Shown here piece after piece: positions 25,441 to 34,753 of a stretch of DNA of 64,000 nucleotides. The notes beneath the pieces are model-generated. The model worked only from the letters and a program-made list of their open reading frames with translations, did no database searches and was not told where the DNA came from. Location of the stretch: contig NZ_AP018042.1 in NCBI RefSeq assembly GCF_002356295.1, positions 2,450,361-2,514,360 on the forward strand, written 5' to 3'. The position numbers and the translations under genes are program-made. Every line of letters begins with the position of its first letter. The stretch's first letter is position 1. Source of the DNA: Labilibaculum antarcticum. GTDB taxonomy: Bacteria; Bacteroidota; Bacteroidia; Bacteroidales; Marinifilaceae.

Positions 25441-27327
25441 CTAGTTGTTCTTTTTGGTTCTTGTTTTCTTCTTATTTTTTTCAGCATCTTTCAGCAATGC
25501 TTTTTTTAGCTCCTTTTCTCGTTTGATTTCAAGATCAATTAAATGCTGATTGAAATTAACTTCTGGTCCACCTTCCGGAATAAAAATTCGATCTTCAACA
25601 TCCCAGTACGAACGAACTTTAATTTCTTTTCTGAAATAGTGAACCATTTCCGGCTGGAGTCCTTCTTTGTAGTTACCCGTGTCCCATTTCCCGTTGTCAT
25701 TCTCATCAACTACTAGTTTTATCATATAGGTCTCGGGATCTAAATAATCAAATATAACCGTCTGGTCGGAATAAATCTTTTTTGTTTGAACAACGGTTTC
25801 ACTCTTACTAAATTTTAAGAGTCGAACGAGTGTTGGCTTTTTTACATTGCTTACATTCAGTAATATTCTTCCGTAATATTCTTGCTCTCGGGTTTTAATT
25901 TTCCCTGTGTATTTATCGCTGTATAATCCGTATATATTGAGAAATGCGGTGGAATCAAACTCTACTTTATATTGAGTATCCGATTTCCAATCAATTTTCA
26001 CATGATAACGAAGAAGGTTAGCTGAATCTTGTTCCATCGTATACTCAATGGGTATTTGAATGGTGTCCTGCAGTTGATAAAAGTGAATGCTATCGGTATT
26101 CATTTTGGCAAGAGGCTCATTAAAATCAAGAAGAACATCCTTATTTAAATCCTGAGAACTACTGGTTTTTAAACTAAAGCCATACATCGGAATTTTGATT
26201 TGTATCTGATTCTTTTTGTGTTTCGAGACCTTTGCTTTTTTAGGATCCTTATAGTTTAACTTTAGTGTATCGATAAAATTTGTTAGTTGTCCTAGCGAGT
26301 CTGTTTTTAAGTATTCCAGCTTGGCCAGCAGAGTATCTCTCATGTAGATCGTCGAATCAGTAATCCAGTAGGAAAGAGTGTCATTTGTTCTGTTTTTTTC
26401 AAGCAGAAACCAATCCGGATTTTCATCCACATCAATAAAATCGATTGTCAGACTATCAGTTCTTTTCGAATTAAATTCGAAATACACTTTTTCTCTGCGA
26501 TCTCTTTTGTAGGTGGTGAGGTATTGAAGCGGATTTTCTTCATCAAACATTCTAATGTAAATATTTGTAGGTTCCGTTGTCATTACCTGTCGCACAGCTA
26601 CAGAATCAGCAGTAATGCTGTCCAATTGTTCAAAAGTGTGAATCGATGGGGTAATTAGGTCATCGTTAAAACCAATCATTTCGCCCGGACCATTGTAAAA
26701 GAAATCTCGGTTTCCATCAACAATTGAAAATAGTTTGTAGTCTCCCGGACTCAGATTATTTAGTTGAAAATAACCTGCAGAATCAGTTTTGGCAACATAA
26801 CTTGGAATTACCGAGTAGGGAACAGAATCATTCGTATTTAAATAAGCCATTACCATCGCCTTTTCAACGGGTAACTGATTGAAGGAATTATCTAATTTCC
26901 CTTTAATGCTTAGTGAATCCAGAAGATCGCCGGTTGAGAAAACAAATTGATATTCTCCCAAAGGATTTCCTTCATTATTATCGGCAATACCTTTCCCAAA
27001 ATCGAGGGTATAGGTTGTGTTTTCGCGAAGTTTCTCCTCTAATTTCACATAAATAGAGCGACCTTTTAATTTTACCAAAGGTTTCTTTTTTAGTGGTGGC
27101 GAAATTGTGAAATTTTCACTTATCTCTTTAAATTGAACAAATTCATCAAAGAAAATTTCTACTTTTCCACCTTTAAAATTTGTTGAGAAATTAAGGGGTT
27201 TTGTAAGTGTAACCTTAGGCGCAGTGTAATCAAGTGGTCCTCCAGTAGGTATTCCTCTTCGGGCACAAGCATATAGTAAAGTTGAAACTGCAAATCCTAG
27301 AAGGATCTTAAAAGCTAATTTTTTCAA
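25441..27327 (-). CDS. Ig-like domain lipoprotein (Bacteroidota-specific)
   Basis: About 628 residues. The N terminus KKLAFKILLGFAVSTLLYAC is a lipoprotein signal with lipobox LYAC. A Big_5/SbsA-type Ig-like domain follows (GGPLDYTAPKVTLTKP, VEIFFDEFVQFKEISENF, TYTLDFGKGIADNNEGNPLG). The C terminus is very rich in lysine. The usual role is as an envelope structural or surface protein; function unknown. I chose the TTG at 27327: a longer frame reaches an ATG at 27378, but that ATG lies upstream of a good -7 promoter box (27360-27367), and only the shorter form gives a proper lipoprotein leader. Confidence 0.85.
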   Translation of the reverse strand: MKKLAFKILLGFAVSTLLYACARRGIPTGGPLDYTAPKVTLTKPLNFSTNFKGGKVEIFFDEFVQFKEISENFTISPPLKKKPLVKLKGRSIYVKLEEKLRENTTYTLDFGKGIADNNEGNPLGEYQFVFSTGDLLDSLSIKGKLDNSFNQLPVEKAMVMAYLNTNDSVPYSVIPSYVAKTDSAGYFQLNNLSPGDYKLFSIVDGNRDFFYNGPGEMIGFNDDLITPSIHTFEQLDSITADSVAVRQVMTTEPTNIYIRMFDEENPLQYLTTYKRDRREKVYFEFNSKRTDSLTIDFIDVDENPDWFLLEKNRTNDTLSYWITDSTIYMRDTLLAKLEYLKTDSLGQLTNFIDTLKLNYKDPKKAKVSKHKKNQIQIKIPMYGFSLKTSSSQDLNKDVLLDFNEPLAKMNTDSIHFYQLQDTIQIPIEYTMEQDSANLLRYHVKIDWKSDTQYKVEFDSTAFLNIYGLYSDKYTGKIKTREQEYYGRILLNVSNVKKPTLVRLLKFSKSETVVQTKKIYSDQTVIFDYLDPETYMIKLVVDENDNGKWDTGNYKEGLQPEMVHYFRKEIKVRSYWDVEDRIFIPEGGPEVNFNQHLIDLEIKREKELKKALLKDAEKNKKKTRTKKNN

Positions 27328-27359
27328 GTGGATCGGTTTTGATAATTGATTATTGACAA

Positions 27360-27367
27360 CAAAATTA
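27360..27367 (-). promoter_or_regulatory. -7 promoter box of the Ig-like lipoprotein gene
   Basis: Minus strand TAATTTTG, a perfect match to the Bacteroidota box TAnnTTTG. Transcription would start near 27353, downstream of the ATG at 27378, which supports the TTG start at 27327. Confidence 0.6.
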
Positions 27368-27404
27368 CAAAGAATCAAAACAAAAATAAGTTAATAAAAC
27401 TAAA

Positions 27405-28733
27405 ATGGATGACTCCTTGCTATTTTCCGTGTTAAAAAGAAATAAATTTCTTGAAACTGCAGCAAATACTCACTTCGATTTTGTGATGTTGAATGTTGGT
27501 GTAAAGGAGGTATTGTTTGCTCTTTTGGCTATTTCTAAAGGATATAAATGTGCTGTTTTAGCTGCAAACGATTTTCAAGAATTTTTACACCCAATTGTTG
27601 ATGCTTCAGCGAGCAACAGCTCATTAGTCCTTGCATTTCGAAATCAATTTCCTCATTTAATTTTGCCCGATGAATATTTGAATGTAAAACGAAATACTTC
27701 GAAATGGAAAAAAATGCTTCCCGGAAGTGTGCGCGATAAGGACATTGCTAAATATGAATCAGCTCTTACAACAGAAGAGGAAGATGCTGTTTATATCGAT
27801 AAGGAATTTAAAATCTCAACAAATCGTTTGCTGCTTTCGCTGATAAAAAGTGCCGTTCAACAAGGTGCCGTGGTTTTAAATCATGTAGATTGGGAAGTAC
27901 AAAGCAAGACCGAACTTGTGCTCAGCGATAAGTTCAATCCAAATTCTAACTCGCATAGCCTAAACTATAATTCATTGCTCTCTTTTTCAGAGATAAAGGA
28001 AACAGAACGAAAGAAAGAGATTCATTTCTACCTGAGTAAAAAAGGCCTGTTTTTAAAAAGAAGTTTAAAGTTCATGATCGATGGGGTTTTGGTGAGAATG
28101 GTACGGTATCAGGATTACTTTTTGATTGTTTGTGATTCTCAGACAAACAACCAACTATTTGTTCGAGAGCTTATTCAGGAAATAAACCGATTGGTGAAAT
28201 GGGACGATGAATTTAGTGAAGATGACATCATCAGTTCAAAAATAGTGGAGACAACTGGTACTGATTCATTAATAAATCAATTGGAAACGCTTGCTGAAAT
28301 TGTTAAAAATAAGCTTTCAATGTCATCGTCTCAACTGCTTAAACAAATAGCTTCAATTCCCGTTTTTGATGGTAATTTTGAAGGGAAAACGGAAATACAG
28401 CAACTAATCGAATTTGGAGATTACCGTTTCGATGAGGCAAAACAAACAGGAGTGCATCCAACTCCGTTCAAAAATATGTTTTACCGATTTGGTTCCGAAA
28501 TAGAAGAGCTTACCGAAAAAGCATACGAATTAAGACCTGAATTCGGACCCGGAAATGATTTGTGGGTTTATGTGCAATTTTGGTATTTGTATCAAAATGA
28601 GATGATTTGTACAAAAGAAGATTACATTTCACGAATTCGGGGAGAAAAACCGATAATAGATTCAGACTTAGTTGCTTCAGACGATGACATTCAAAAATAT
28701 TTTGATTTGTGTGCGGGTAAACATGTTAAGTAA
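27405..28733 (+). CDS. Degenerate GlpD-like (FAD glycerol-3-phosphate dehydrogenase family) protein
   Basis: 442 residues. The overall layout follows GlpD: FDFVMLNVGVKEVLFALLAI with KGYKCAVLAANDF at the N terminus aligns with the FAD-binding loop, FPHLILPDE with the PH..P region, STNRLLLSLIKSAVQQGAVVLN with the DARL..... segment, and FYRFGSEIEELTEKAYELRP with the C-terminal cap. The GxGxxG dinucleotide motif is lost (LNVGVKEV), as are the SSRSTKLIHGG and TTTDT-type segments, so it probably does not bind FAD in the usual way. Family assignment is by eye and needs a profile search. It is divergent from the Ig-like lipoprotein gene. Confidence 0.6.
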   Translation: MDDSLLFSVLKRNKFLETAANTHFDFVMLNVGVKEVLFALLAISKGYKCAVLAANDFQEFLHPIVDASASNSSLVLAFRNQFPHLILPDEYLNVKRNTSKWKKMLPGSVRDKDIAKYESALTTEEEDAVYIDKEFKISTNRLLLSLIKSAVQQGAVVLNHVDWEVQSKTELVLSDKFNPNSNSHSLNYNSLLSFSEIKETERKKEIHFYLSKKGLFLKRSLKFMIDGVLVRMVRYQDYFLIVCDSQTNNQLFVRELIQEINRLVKWDDEFSEDDIISSKIVETTGTDSLINQLETLAEIVKNKLSMSSSQLLKQIASIPVFDGNFEGKTEIQQLIEFGDYRFDEAKQTGVHPTPFKNMFYRFGSEIEELTEKAYELRPEFGPGNDLWVYVQFWYLYQNEMICTKEDYISRIRGEKPIIDSDLVASDDDIQKYFDLCAGKHVK

Positions 28734-28768
28734 CACCATTATCCTTACCGTATACCAACATTTAGGTA

Positions 28769-28799
28769 TTGTTAAATAAATACACACAAACTACTTTTG
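28769..28799 (+). promoter_or_regulatory. Bacteroidota promoter of the His-rich / TonB receptor pair
   Basis: TTG at 28769-28771 and TACTTTTG (perfect TAnnTTTG) at 28792-28799 with a 20-base spacer; the start codon lies 33 bases downstream. Confidence 0.7.
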
Positions 28800-28831
28800 A
28801 ACCGTAATCTTACTATCATTTTGATTTGTAC

Positions 28832-29197
28832 ATGAACGGTTTCAGAAAAATAAAAATAGCAGTTTTAAGTATATTATTTCCAGCAATGATATTGTTGGCA
28901 AGTAATACTGTTTTTAATTGGCACGTTCATAAACAAGCTGACGGAACTGTAATGGTTCACGCTCACCCTTATCAAAAATCGGGGAGCACCAATGGTACTG
29001 CAAATCATCATCATTCTTCTCACGAATGTTTTTCACTGCATCAAATAACAGGCTTCCTGTTTGCGCTCGCTTCGATATTCTATTTGGCAGGCTTAATTGG
29101 GAAAGCTTTTAAGATCACTAATCTCTATCATCTTTTTGTAAAAGGAGGAGTTCTGGATACTCTTCTACCAAAGCGGGCCCCGCCTGCCTTCTCGTAA
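28832..29197 (+). CDS. Small histidine-rich membrane-associated protein
   Basis: About 121 residues. An N-terminal hydrophobic segment (about 8-24) is followed by a histidine-rich stretch (WHVHKQADGTVMVHAHPYQK, then HHHSSHECFSLHQ), a second hydrophobic segment (about 74-93) and a short basic tail. At least 11 His residues in about 50 suggest metal binding. It lies 123 bases before a TonB receptor gene under the same promoter, so I infer a role in metal or metal-complex uptake. I do not recognise a named family. ATG at 28832 chosen over TTG at 28826. Confidence 0.6.
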   Translation: MNGFRKIKIAVLSILFPAMILLASNTVFNWHVHKQADGTVMVHAHPYQKSGSTNGTANHHHSSHECFSLHQITGFLFALASIFYLAGLIGKAFKITNLYHLFVKGGVLDTLLPKRAPPAFS

Positions 29198-29320
29198 TCC
29201 CTTTATTATCACCTGAAAAGGTTCTCTTCAAATTAGAATGTATTATTGTTTCCTGGTACTAGTTGATAGTAGTAGGGAGTGATATGTATATCAACAAACA
29301 TCAAAAAAACACATCTGACT

Positions 29321-31801
29321 ATGAGGTTATTAACTCATTTATCTGTTAGCATTGCTATGCTAATTGGTCTTGCATTTTCTGTTTCGGCCGAAAATATTAC
29401 TTCCAGCGTAAAGGGAATAGTTATTGACAGCAATAGTAAGCAACCCATTCCTTATGCAAGTGTTGCTCTCGAAGGATCGAGTATGGGAGCGGTAACAAAT
29501 TTCGACGGCGAATTTGTAATCGAAAATGTTCCTATTGGACACTATCATATAATTGCTACTTGTGTGGGATACAAATTGGACAAGAAAGAATTGGAACTAA
29601 AGGGTGGAAAGAACTCTGTTCTCGAATTTAAAATAGCCGAAGATTTTATCGGATTGGATCAGGTGGTAGTTACTGCCGACCGAAACAAAATTCAGCGCAA
29701 AGATGCTCCGGTTGTTGTGAATTCGATATCTACCAAATTATTGGAACAAACTTCGGCTATCACTTTAGCTGATGGCTTGGTTTTCTCACCCGGTTTGCGG
29801 GTTGAGAATGATTGCGGAAATTGTGGCTTTTCACAAGTAAGAATGAATGGACTGGAAGGACCATACACTCAGATCTTGATTAATAGTAGGGCTATTTTTA
29901 GTGGCTTGGCCGGCGTTTATGGTTTGGAACACATTCCTGCCAGTATGATTCAACGGGTTGAGGTTGTGCGTGGCGGAGGTTCTGCTCTTTTTGGAGGAAA
30001 TGCAATTGCCGGAACAATTAATATCATTACAAAAGATCCGATTACCAACTCATTTAAGGCAGGTGTAAAATACGGAGCCGTAGGATTTGGGACAAAGGGT
30101 AGTGGAAGCAGTGCGAGGGACATTACTGCAGATTTTAACGCATCCGTTGTATCCGAAGATCACAAAAGTGGAATATTTATTTTTGGTATGAACCGTCAGC
30201 GGGATGCTTGGGATGCTAATAATGATGGCTATTCCGAATTGGTTGAAATGGAGAATTTAAGTGCCGGTTTGCGTGCCTATCATCGGGTTTCCGATTTGGC
30301 TAAATTGACTATTGAATACCATGTAGTTGATGAGTACAGAAGGGGTGGAGATCAGTTGAACGTGAAAGCGCATGAAGCAACAGTTGCCGAAGAGGTGAGT
30401 CATCGTATTAATTCAGGAGGATTGTCCTGGGATCAATTCTTTAGTCAAGAACGAATCAGTAAGCTGTCAATTTATGCATCAGGACAAAGCATCGACAGAA
30501 ACAGTTATTATGGTGCCGCCACTACTCTAGATGAAAACGGTATTGAGTTATCTACACCACTTCCAGATTATGGCGCTTACGGTCAAACCGATGATTTGGC
30601 CATTTCAACTGGCGTACAGTTCTTCACAAAAGCTAATAACTTACTGTTCGCTCCTGCGGATATCACGCTTGGCGTAGAGAATGTTTACAACAGTCTGAAA
30701 GATAATAAATTGGGCTATTACGATTTTACAAGCAGTGAGTTTGTGGAGACAACCAATATTGCCGATCAAACATCGAATACTCTAGGTGCTTTTGCTCAAA
30801 GTAAATGGGACCTGGGTGCCGTTAAATTCCTTTTGGGCGTAAGAATGGATTCTTATAAGATCGAAAACTCTGCTGATGGCTCTAATTATTCAAATACAGT
30901 ATTTAGTCCAAGGACTAATGTATTAGTAAACATCACTGAAGCTGCTCAGTTTCGCATGAGCTATGCAAGAGGTTTTAGAGCGCCGCAAATTTTCGATGAG
31001 GATTTGCACATCGAAGCTTCTACAGCCAGAAGAATTACTCACGAATTGGCTGATGATTTAACCGAGGAAACCTCTAATAGTTACACTGCATCATGGGATT
31101 ACTCCAAATCTTTTGGGAAAATGCAGGCTTACTTCCTTGCCGAAGGATTCTATACCCAATTAATAAATCCATTTTTTAATGAGTTTAGTGATGTTGATGA
31201 GGCTGGAAATATGGTCATGATTCGAAAAAATGCCAATGGAGCAGTTGTTAAGGGAATGAATTTTGAGTTCAAGTTAGCTCCTTCTTATAAGCTCGATTTC
31301 CAGATGGGAATGACGATTCAATCGAGCAAATATGACGACGCTGTTGATCAGGGAAATGATGCTGATAAGCTAAGTACAACTACCGATGAAATATTAAGAA
31401 CACCGCATCATTACGGGTATTTTGCCATGAACTGGAAACCTCTTCATGAATTTACAGCAACTCTGTCTGGTTCGTACACAGGTCCAATGACCTTGGTTCA
31501 TTTAGGAGCAGGTTTAGATGATGGTGGCAATAAAATTGTGGGTGCATTGGATCAATATGGAAACGAGATTCCGGAAAGTTTAGTAAAGACAACTGACTTT
31601 ATGGATTTGGGAGTTAATATTTCCTATCATTTTGACCTGGGAAAAGATGTTAAGTTACAGTTCGATTTAGGCGTAAAAAATATTTTCAATTCTTTTCAGG
31701 ATGATTTTGATTACGGATCTGCCCGCGATGCAGGTTATGTATACGGTCCTTTAAACCCACGAACAATTTATTTGGGTGTGAAATTGGGAAACATATTGTA
31801 G
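29321..31801 (+). CDS. TonB-dependent outer-membrane receptor with CxxC in the plug
   Basis: About 826 residues: signal peptide (RLLTHLSVSIAMLIGLAFSVSA), CarboxypepD_reg-like domain (about 24-105), plug domain (about 115-225) with NDCGNCGFSQVRMNGLEGPY and then RGGGSALFGGNAIAGTINII, then a barrel to the C terminus. The CxxC in the plug occurs in a Bacteroidota receptor subgroup; the substrate is not known to me for certain. The histidine-rich small protein upstream points to a metal or metal complex. ATG at 29321 starts a good signal peptide; an in-frame GTG at 29279 would add 14 residues of poor leader. A terminator follows. Confidence 0.9.
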   Translation: MRLLTHLSVSIAMLIGLAFSVSAENITSSVKGIVIDSNSKQPIPYASVALEGSSMGAVTNFDGEFVIENVPIGHYHIIATCVGYKLDKKELELKGGKNSVLEFKIAEDFIGLDQVVVTADRNKIQRKDAPVVVNSISTKLLEQTSAITLADGLVFSPGLRVENDCGNCGFSQVRMNGLEGPYTQILINSRAIFSGLAGVYGLEHIPASMIQRVEVVRGGGSALFGGNAIAGTINIITKDPITNSFKAGVKYGAVGFGTKGSGSSARDITADFNASVVSEDHKSGIFIFGMNRQRDAWDANNDGYSELVEMENLSAGLRAYHRVSDLAKLTIEYHVVDEYRRGGDQLNVKAHEATVAEEVSHRINSGGLSWDQFFSQERISKLSIYASGQSIDRNSYYGAATTLDENGIELSTPLPDYGAYGQTDDLAISTGVQFFTKANNLLFAPADITLGVENVYNSLKDNKLGYYDFTSSEFVETTNIADQTSNTLGAFAQSKWDLGAVKFLLGVRMDSYKIENSADGSNYSNTVFSPRTNVLVNITEAAQFRMSYARGFRAPQIFDEDLHIEASTARRITHELADDLTEETSNSYTASWDYSKSFGKMQAYFLAEGFYTQLINPFFNEFSDVDEAGNMVMIRKNANGAVVKGMNFEFKLAPSYKLDFQMGMTIQSSKYDDAVDQGNDADKLSTTTDEILRTPHHYGYFAMNWKPLHEFTATLSGSYTGPMTLVHLGAGLDDGGNKIVGALDQYGNEIPESLVKTTDFMDLGVNISYHFDLGKDVKLQFDLGVKNIFNSFQDDFDYGSARDAGYVYGPLNPRTIYLGVKLGNIL

Positions 31802-31848
31802 AAAAAATCTACGTCATAAAAAATAAGCAGTAGGCTTAGTTTTAAAAC

Positions 31849-31888
31849 GGGGCGCATTCTTTAACAGAATGTTAGCCCCATTATTTTT
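31849..31888 (+). terminator. Intrinsic terminator after the TonB receptor
   Basis: Stem GGGGC/GCCCC and CATTCT/AGAATG with one bulge, then a TTATTTTT run. Confidence 0.8.
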
Positions 31889-32080
31889 GTTAAGTATTTG
31901 TAATATTCAGTTTTTGGTTTACTTATTGCTACTGTTACCAAATCATTGTATTTAATTTCTCAATGCATTGTGTTCATTTTATTATTGATGAGTAGTATGT
32001 GTTCAAACTAATATGAATCAGAGAATACTATTTAAAAAAAAGATAAGTAAATTTGTGCGAATTAAATAAGTAGATTTTTT

Positions 32081-32968
32081 ATGGCTGAGAGTATAGGGAA
32101 CGGTAAAAAAGACAACATTTATATTGGAGTGTTGGCATCTTTAGGAGTAATTCTTGTGATTGTAGCAGTAATGTATTACATGGAGCATCGAGATAATAAA
32201 CGCTATATATCTGAAATTACTACTGAGAAAGTAAATTTGGAAAATGAATTGAAATTGCTTTCCCAGGATTACGATTCTTTACAAACAAGTAATGATACCT
32301 TGAATGTTCAGCTAAAAATGGAACAGGAAAAGATTTCAGAGCTTTTAGAGAGAATGAAAGTTTTTAGAAACAATTCTTATTTCGAAATCAATAAATACAA
32401 AAGGGAATTAGGAACACTAAAAGGAGTTCTAAGAGATTATATTGTTCAAATTGATTCCTTAAATACGCGTAACCAGTTGTTAACGGCAGAAAATCAAAGG
32501 GTTAAAAAACAAATCGATTGGGTGAAAAACCGTAATACTAAACTGGAGGAATCAAGCGAATCGATGAAGGAGGTGATCAGTAAGGCGGCTACTCTTTCTC
32601 TTACAGACCTTACCTGTACACCAATAAATAGAAAAGGCAAGGAGGTGAAAAAGATTTCCAAAACAGAGAAATTAGTAGCCAATTTTACCCTGCAAAAGAA
32701 TATAACTGCATCTACAGGAGTAAAAGAAATATTTATTCGCATTGCCCGGCCAGATGAAATTGTATTGGGAAATCCGCAAAATCTTTTATTCGATTATGAG
32801 AATACGAAATTAAGCTATACTGCTAAACGTGAAGTTGAGTATGAAGGCCAACAACTTGAAGTTGCCATATTTTGGGATAACGATGGAAGTCTTATTGAGG
32901 GAGAATATAAAGTGGATGTTTTTGCAGAAGGAAACCATATTGGTTCAGTTAAATTTTTGCTGAAATAA
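32081..32968 (+). CDS. Membrane-anchored coiled-coil protein of unknown function
   Basis: 295 residues: a short cytoplasmic start, one transmembrane segment (about 14-31, YIGVLASLGVILVIVAVMYY), a long coiled coil (about 40-170) and a C-terminal beta-rich domain (about 175-295, with FIRIARPDEIVLGNP and EGEYKVDVFAEGNHIGSVKF). This build is common in Bacteroidota, where the proteins are often loosely named chromosome-partitioning or SMC-like, without proof. Role unknown; an envelope or scaffold function would fit. A strong terminator follows directly. Confidence 0.75.
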   Translation: MAESIGNGKKDNIYIGVLASLGVILVIVAVMYYMEHRDNKRYISEITTEKVNLENELKLLSQDYDSLQTSNDTLNVQLKMEQEKISELLERMKVFRNNSYFEINKYKRELGTLKGVLRDYIVQIDSLNTRNQLLTAENQRVKKQIDWVKNRNTKLEESSESMKEVISKAATLSLTDLTCTPINRKGKEVKKISKTEKLVANFTLQKNITASTGVKEIFIRIARPDEIVLGNPQNLLFDYENTKLSYTAKREVEYEGQQLEVAIFWDNDGSLIEGEYKVDVFAEGNHIGSVKFLLK

Positions 32969-32988
32969 TTGATGAAAATATAGGAATG

Positions 32989-33020
32989 AAAAAACCATCC
33001 TTTGCGGGATGGTTTTTTTT
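32989..33020 (+). terminator. Intrinsic terminator
   Basis: Stem CCATCC/GGATGG extended by A-T pairs, loop TTTGCG, then T8. The A run on the left arm also makes it usable for the convergent minus-strand gene. Confidence 0.9.
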
Positions 33021-33050
33021 GTATTTTGTAATTTCCTTTCAGTAAAATGA

Positions 33051-33509
33051 TTAATTGAAAATTGTTCTCGATCCAAATGCTCTAAAGCCTATTAATATTG
33101 AAACACAACCACTTTCAACTTTGTTCTTTTGTTGATCTTCAGGTATCACTATACGAATTATAAAGTCATCTGTGTTTTCAACCATAAAGTCCCAAAGGTT
33201 GGTGTGATCTTCTTCCGAATTGTCATACAATAAGTTGTAATCAGTATCAAATAGCTGAAATTGAATTTTTCCAAGATTGTTTTCACCTTCAACTAGAATT
33301 CGATATTCCTGATCCTTATAAAAGGTAAGTTGCAATTCAGCTGTTTCACCTTCTGAAAGAACCGCATTATTGATCTGTCCGTTAAATGTGTAGGGTGTAA
33401 GTTGAGGAATACATTCATTTTTGGTGTATTCGTTACACTGCGCAAACAAAATAGCTGGCAATGCAGTCAAGTAAAATATAATTAAAATGGTTTTTATAGT
33501 CGTTTTCAT
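33051..33509 (-). CDS. Hypothetical secreted protein
   Basis: 152 residues with a signal peptide (about 1-24, ending LFAQ). The rest is beta-rich, with four cysteines, three of them close to one another or near the end (CNEYTKNECIPQL, ESGCVSI). YRILVEGENNLGKIQFQLFD and NTDDFIIRIVIPEDQQ give an alternating-strand pattern like a small beta-sandwich. No family recognised. It is 26 bases downstream of another secreted lipoprotein gene and is probably in the same transcript. Confidence 0.65.
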   Translation of the reverse strand: MKTTIKTILIIFYLTALPAILFAQCNEYTKNECIPQLTPYTFNGQINNAVLSEGETAELQLTFYKDQEYRILVEGENNLGKIQFQLFDTDYNLLYDNSEEDHTNLWDFMVENTDDFIIRIVIPEDQQKNKVESGCVSILIGFRAFGSRTIFN

Positions 33510-33535
33510 TCTATCATTTTAAATTCACTAAAAAC

Positions 33536-34432
33536 CTATAATTGAGTAATGGTTTCTCTTATTTTGTTGTTAATTTCTTTTATTTCTTTCAAGGTTTGAT
33601 TTGAAGCAGTTAATGTAACTTGATTTTTAATTATCGTCTTACCATTTTTTGTTTTAATTTTTGTAGCTGTCCCTTTCGTTTGAGATATTTCCTGAAATTT
33701 TGCGTCCAGTCTCTTTAAATCTGGAAGAATCTGATTTATTTTATAATTGTCTCGGTACTGATTTAGTAAGCCAATTAAATTTTTCACAGAATGTTTTTGC
33801 TGTGTAATCAAATTAACCATTTCTTTTTGAGGATTTTTTAAATCTACAATATTTGTGGCCAAATACAAGGTCTCAACCCATCCACCAAAAATAATTAAAG
33901 CGGCAACCCCACCTCTTTGGTTTTCTTTCAGATAACTGTCTGATTTTGTAAACGTATCGGTAATGATATTGAGTAAGGAATCTTGGTTTTCAATATTCGC
34001 TTCCATTCTTCGAGCTGTAATTTTTTCCTGCTCTTCAGGAATCCCTAATTCACGGGTGAATTTCTTGATTATGGCTAAATATCTTGCAGCATCCTGAAAC
34101 TGGTTATAAATTCGAATGTAACTTAAATCGGCACCATAAATTCCAATGTTGATGGCAATATCAGCTTGAGATAAATAATTATCAGCATTACTAACAGAAT
34201 TCATCAAGTCTCGTTGGTATGGCAGATCCATTTTTTTAATGATTTCCGTTACTTCAAGAGGACTTGGAACATTGTAAAACAATGTTTTAACCGATTTTAA
34301 TTTTTGTTGCTGTGGCGCTTCAACCTCAGTTTGTTTTTCGACAGATGGTTTCTTATTTTGACAACCAAAAGTTAGTAACGATGTGGTGAAAAAAAGAATG
34401 AAACAGCTTATTTTGATAGATGTTTTAAACAT
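33536..34432 (-). CDS. Conserved Bacteroidota lipoprotein of unknown function
   Basis: 298 residues. The N terminus ends in a lipobox (LLTFGC at about 19-24), and the mature protein is mostly helical, with SPLEVTEIIKKMDLPYQRDL near residue 57 and QRGGVAALIIFGGWVETLYLA near 175. Proteins with these two segments are common in Bacteroidota with no assigned function. It probably sits in the outer or inner membrane as a lipoprotein. Co-directional with the following small secreted gene. Confidence 0.75.
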   Translation of the reverse strand: MFKTSIKISCFILFFTTSLLTFGCQNKKPSVEKQTEVEAPQQQKLKSVKTLFYNVPSPLEVTEIIKKMDLPYQRDLMNSVSNADNYLSQADIAINIGIYGADLSYIRIYNQFQDAARYLAIIKKFTRELGIPEEQEKITARRMEANIENQDSLLNIITDTFTKSDSYLKENQRGGVAALIIFGGWVETLYLATNIVDLKNPQKEMVNLITQQKHSVKNLIGLLNQYRDNYKINQILPDLKRLDAKFQEISQTKGTATKIKTKNGKTIIKNQVTLTASNQTLKEIKEINNKIRETITQL

Positions 34433-34753
34433 AGATTTATTGTTTTCTCTTAGGTTTTAAGATGTAATAAACTTAAAGTTATACTTTTAGGTATAGAATG
34501 CAAACAAAAAAGAAATATATACTCTAATTGGAAAAAAACTCCTGAAATGGAGGAACAAAAGAGATTTGTAGACGTAGAAGTGCAGTTGAAACCGCTAGAA
34601 CTAAACGATTGTAACAGCTTTTTCACTAGCTTCTATCGCCTAAAAAATGGCAATAACTCACTACCTAATTATACTTCATGCAAGACTGATTTTGTTTTTA
34701 TTAAGGAAACCAGTTGTCATTTATACAATTCTTCATTTCTTAAATTAGCCGGT
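34433..34753. other. Intergenic region, nothing clear
   Basis: This 321-base stretch between two minus-strand genes holds a 74-codon plus-strand frame (34547-34771), which runs into the 3' end of the convergent gene and has no promoter, no recognisable family and unremarkable composition. I do not accept it as a gene. No terminator or RNA is visible. Confidence 0.4.

Noticed and set aside
27405-28733. Functional glycerol-3-phosphate dehydrogenase
   Set aside because: The FAD-binding GxGxxG and substrate motifs are missing, so it is listed as degenerate.
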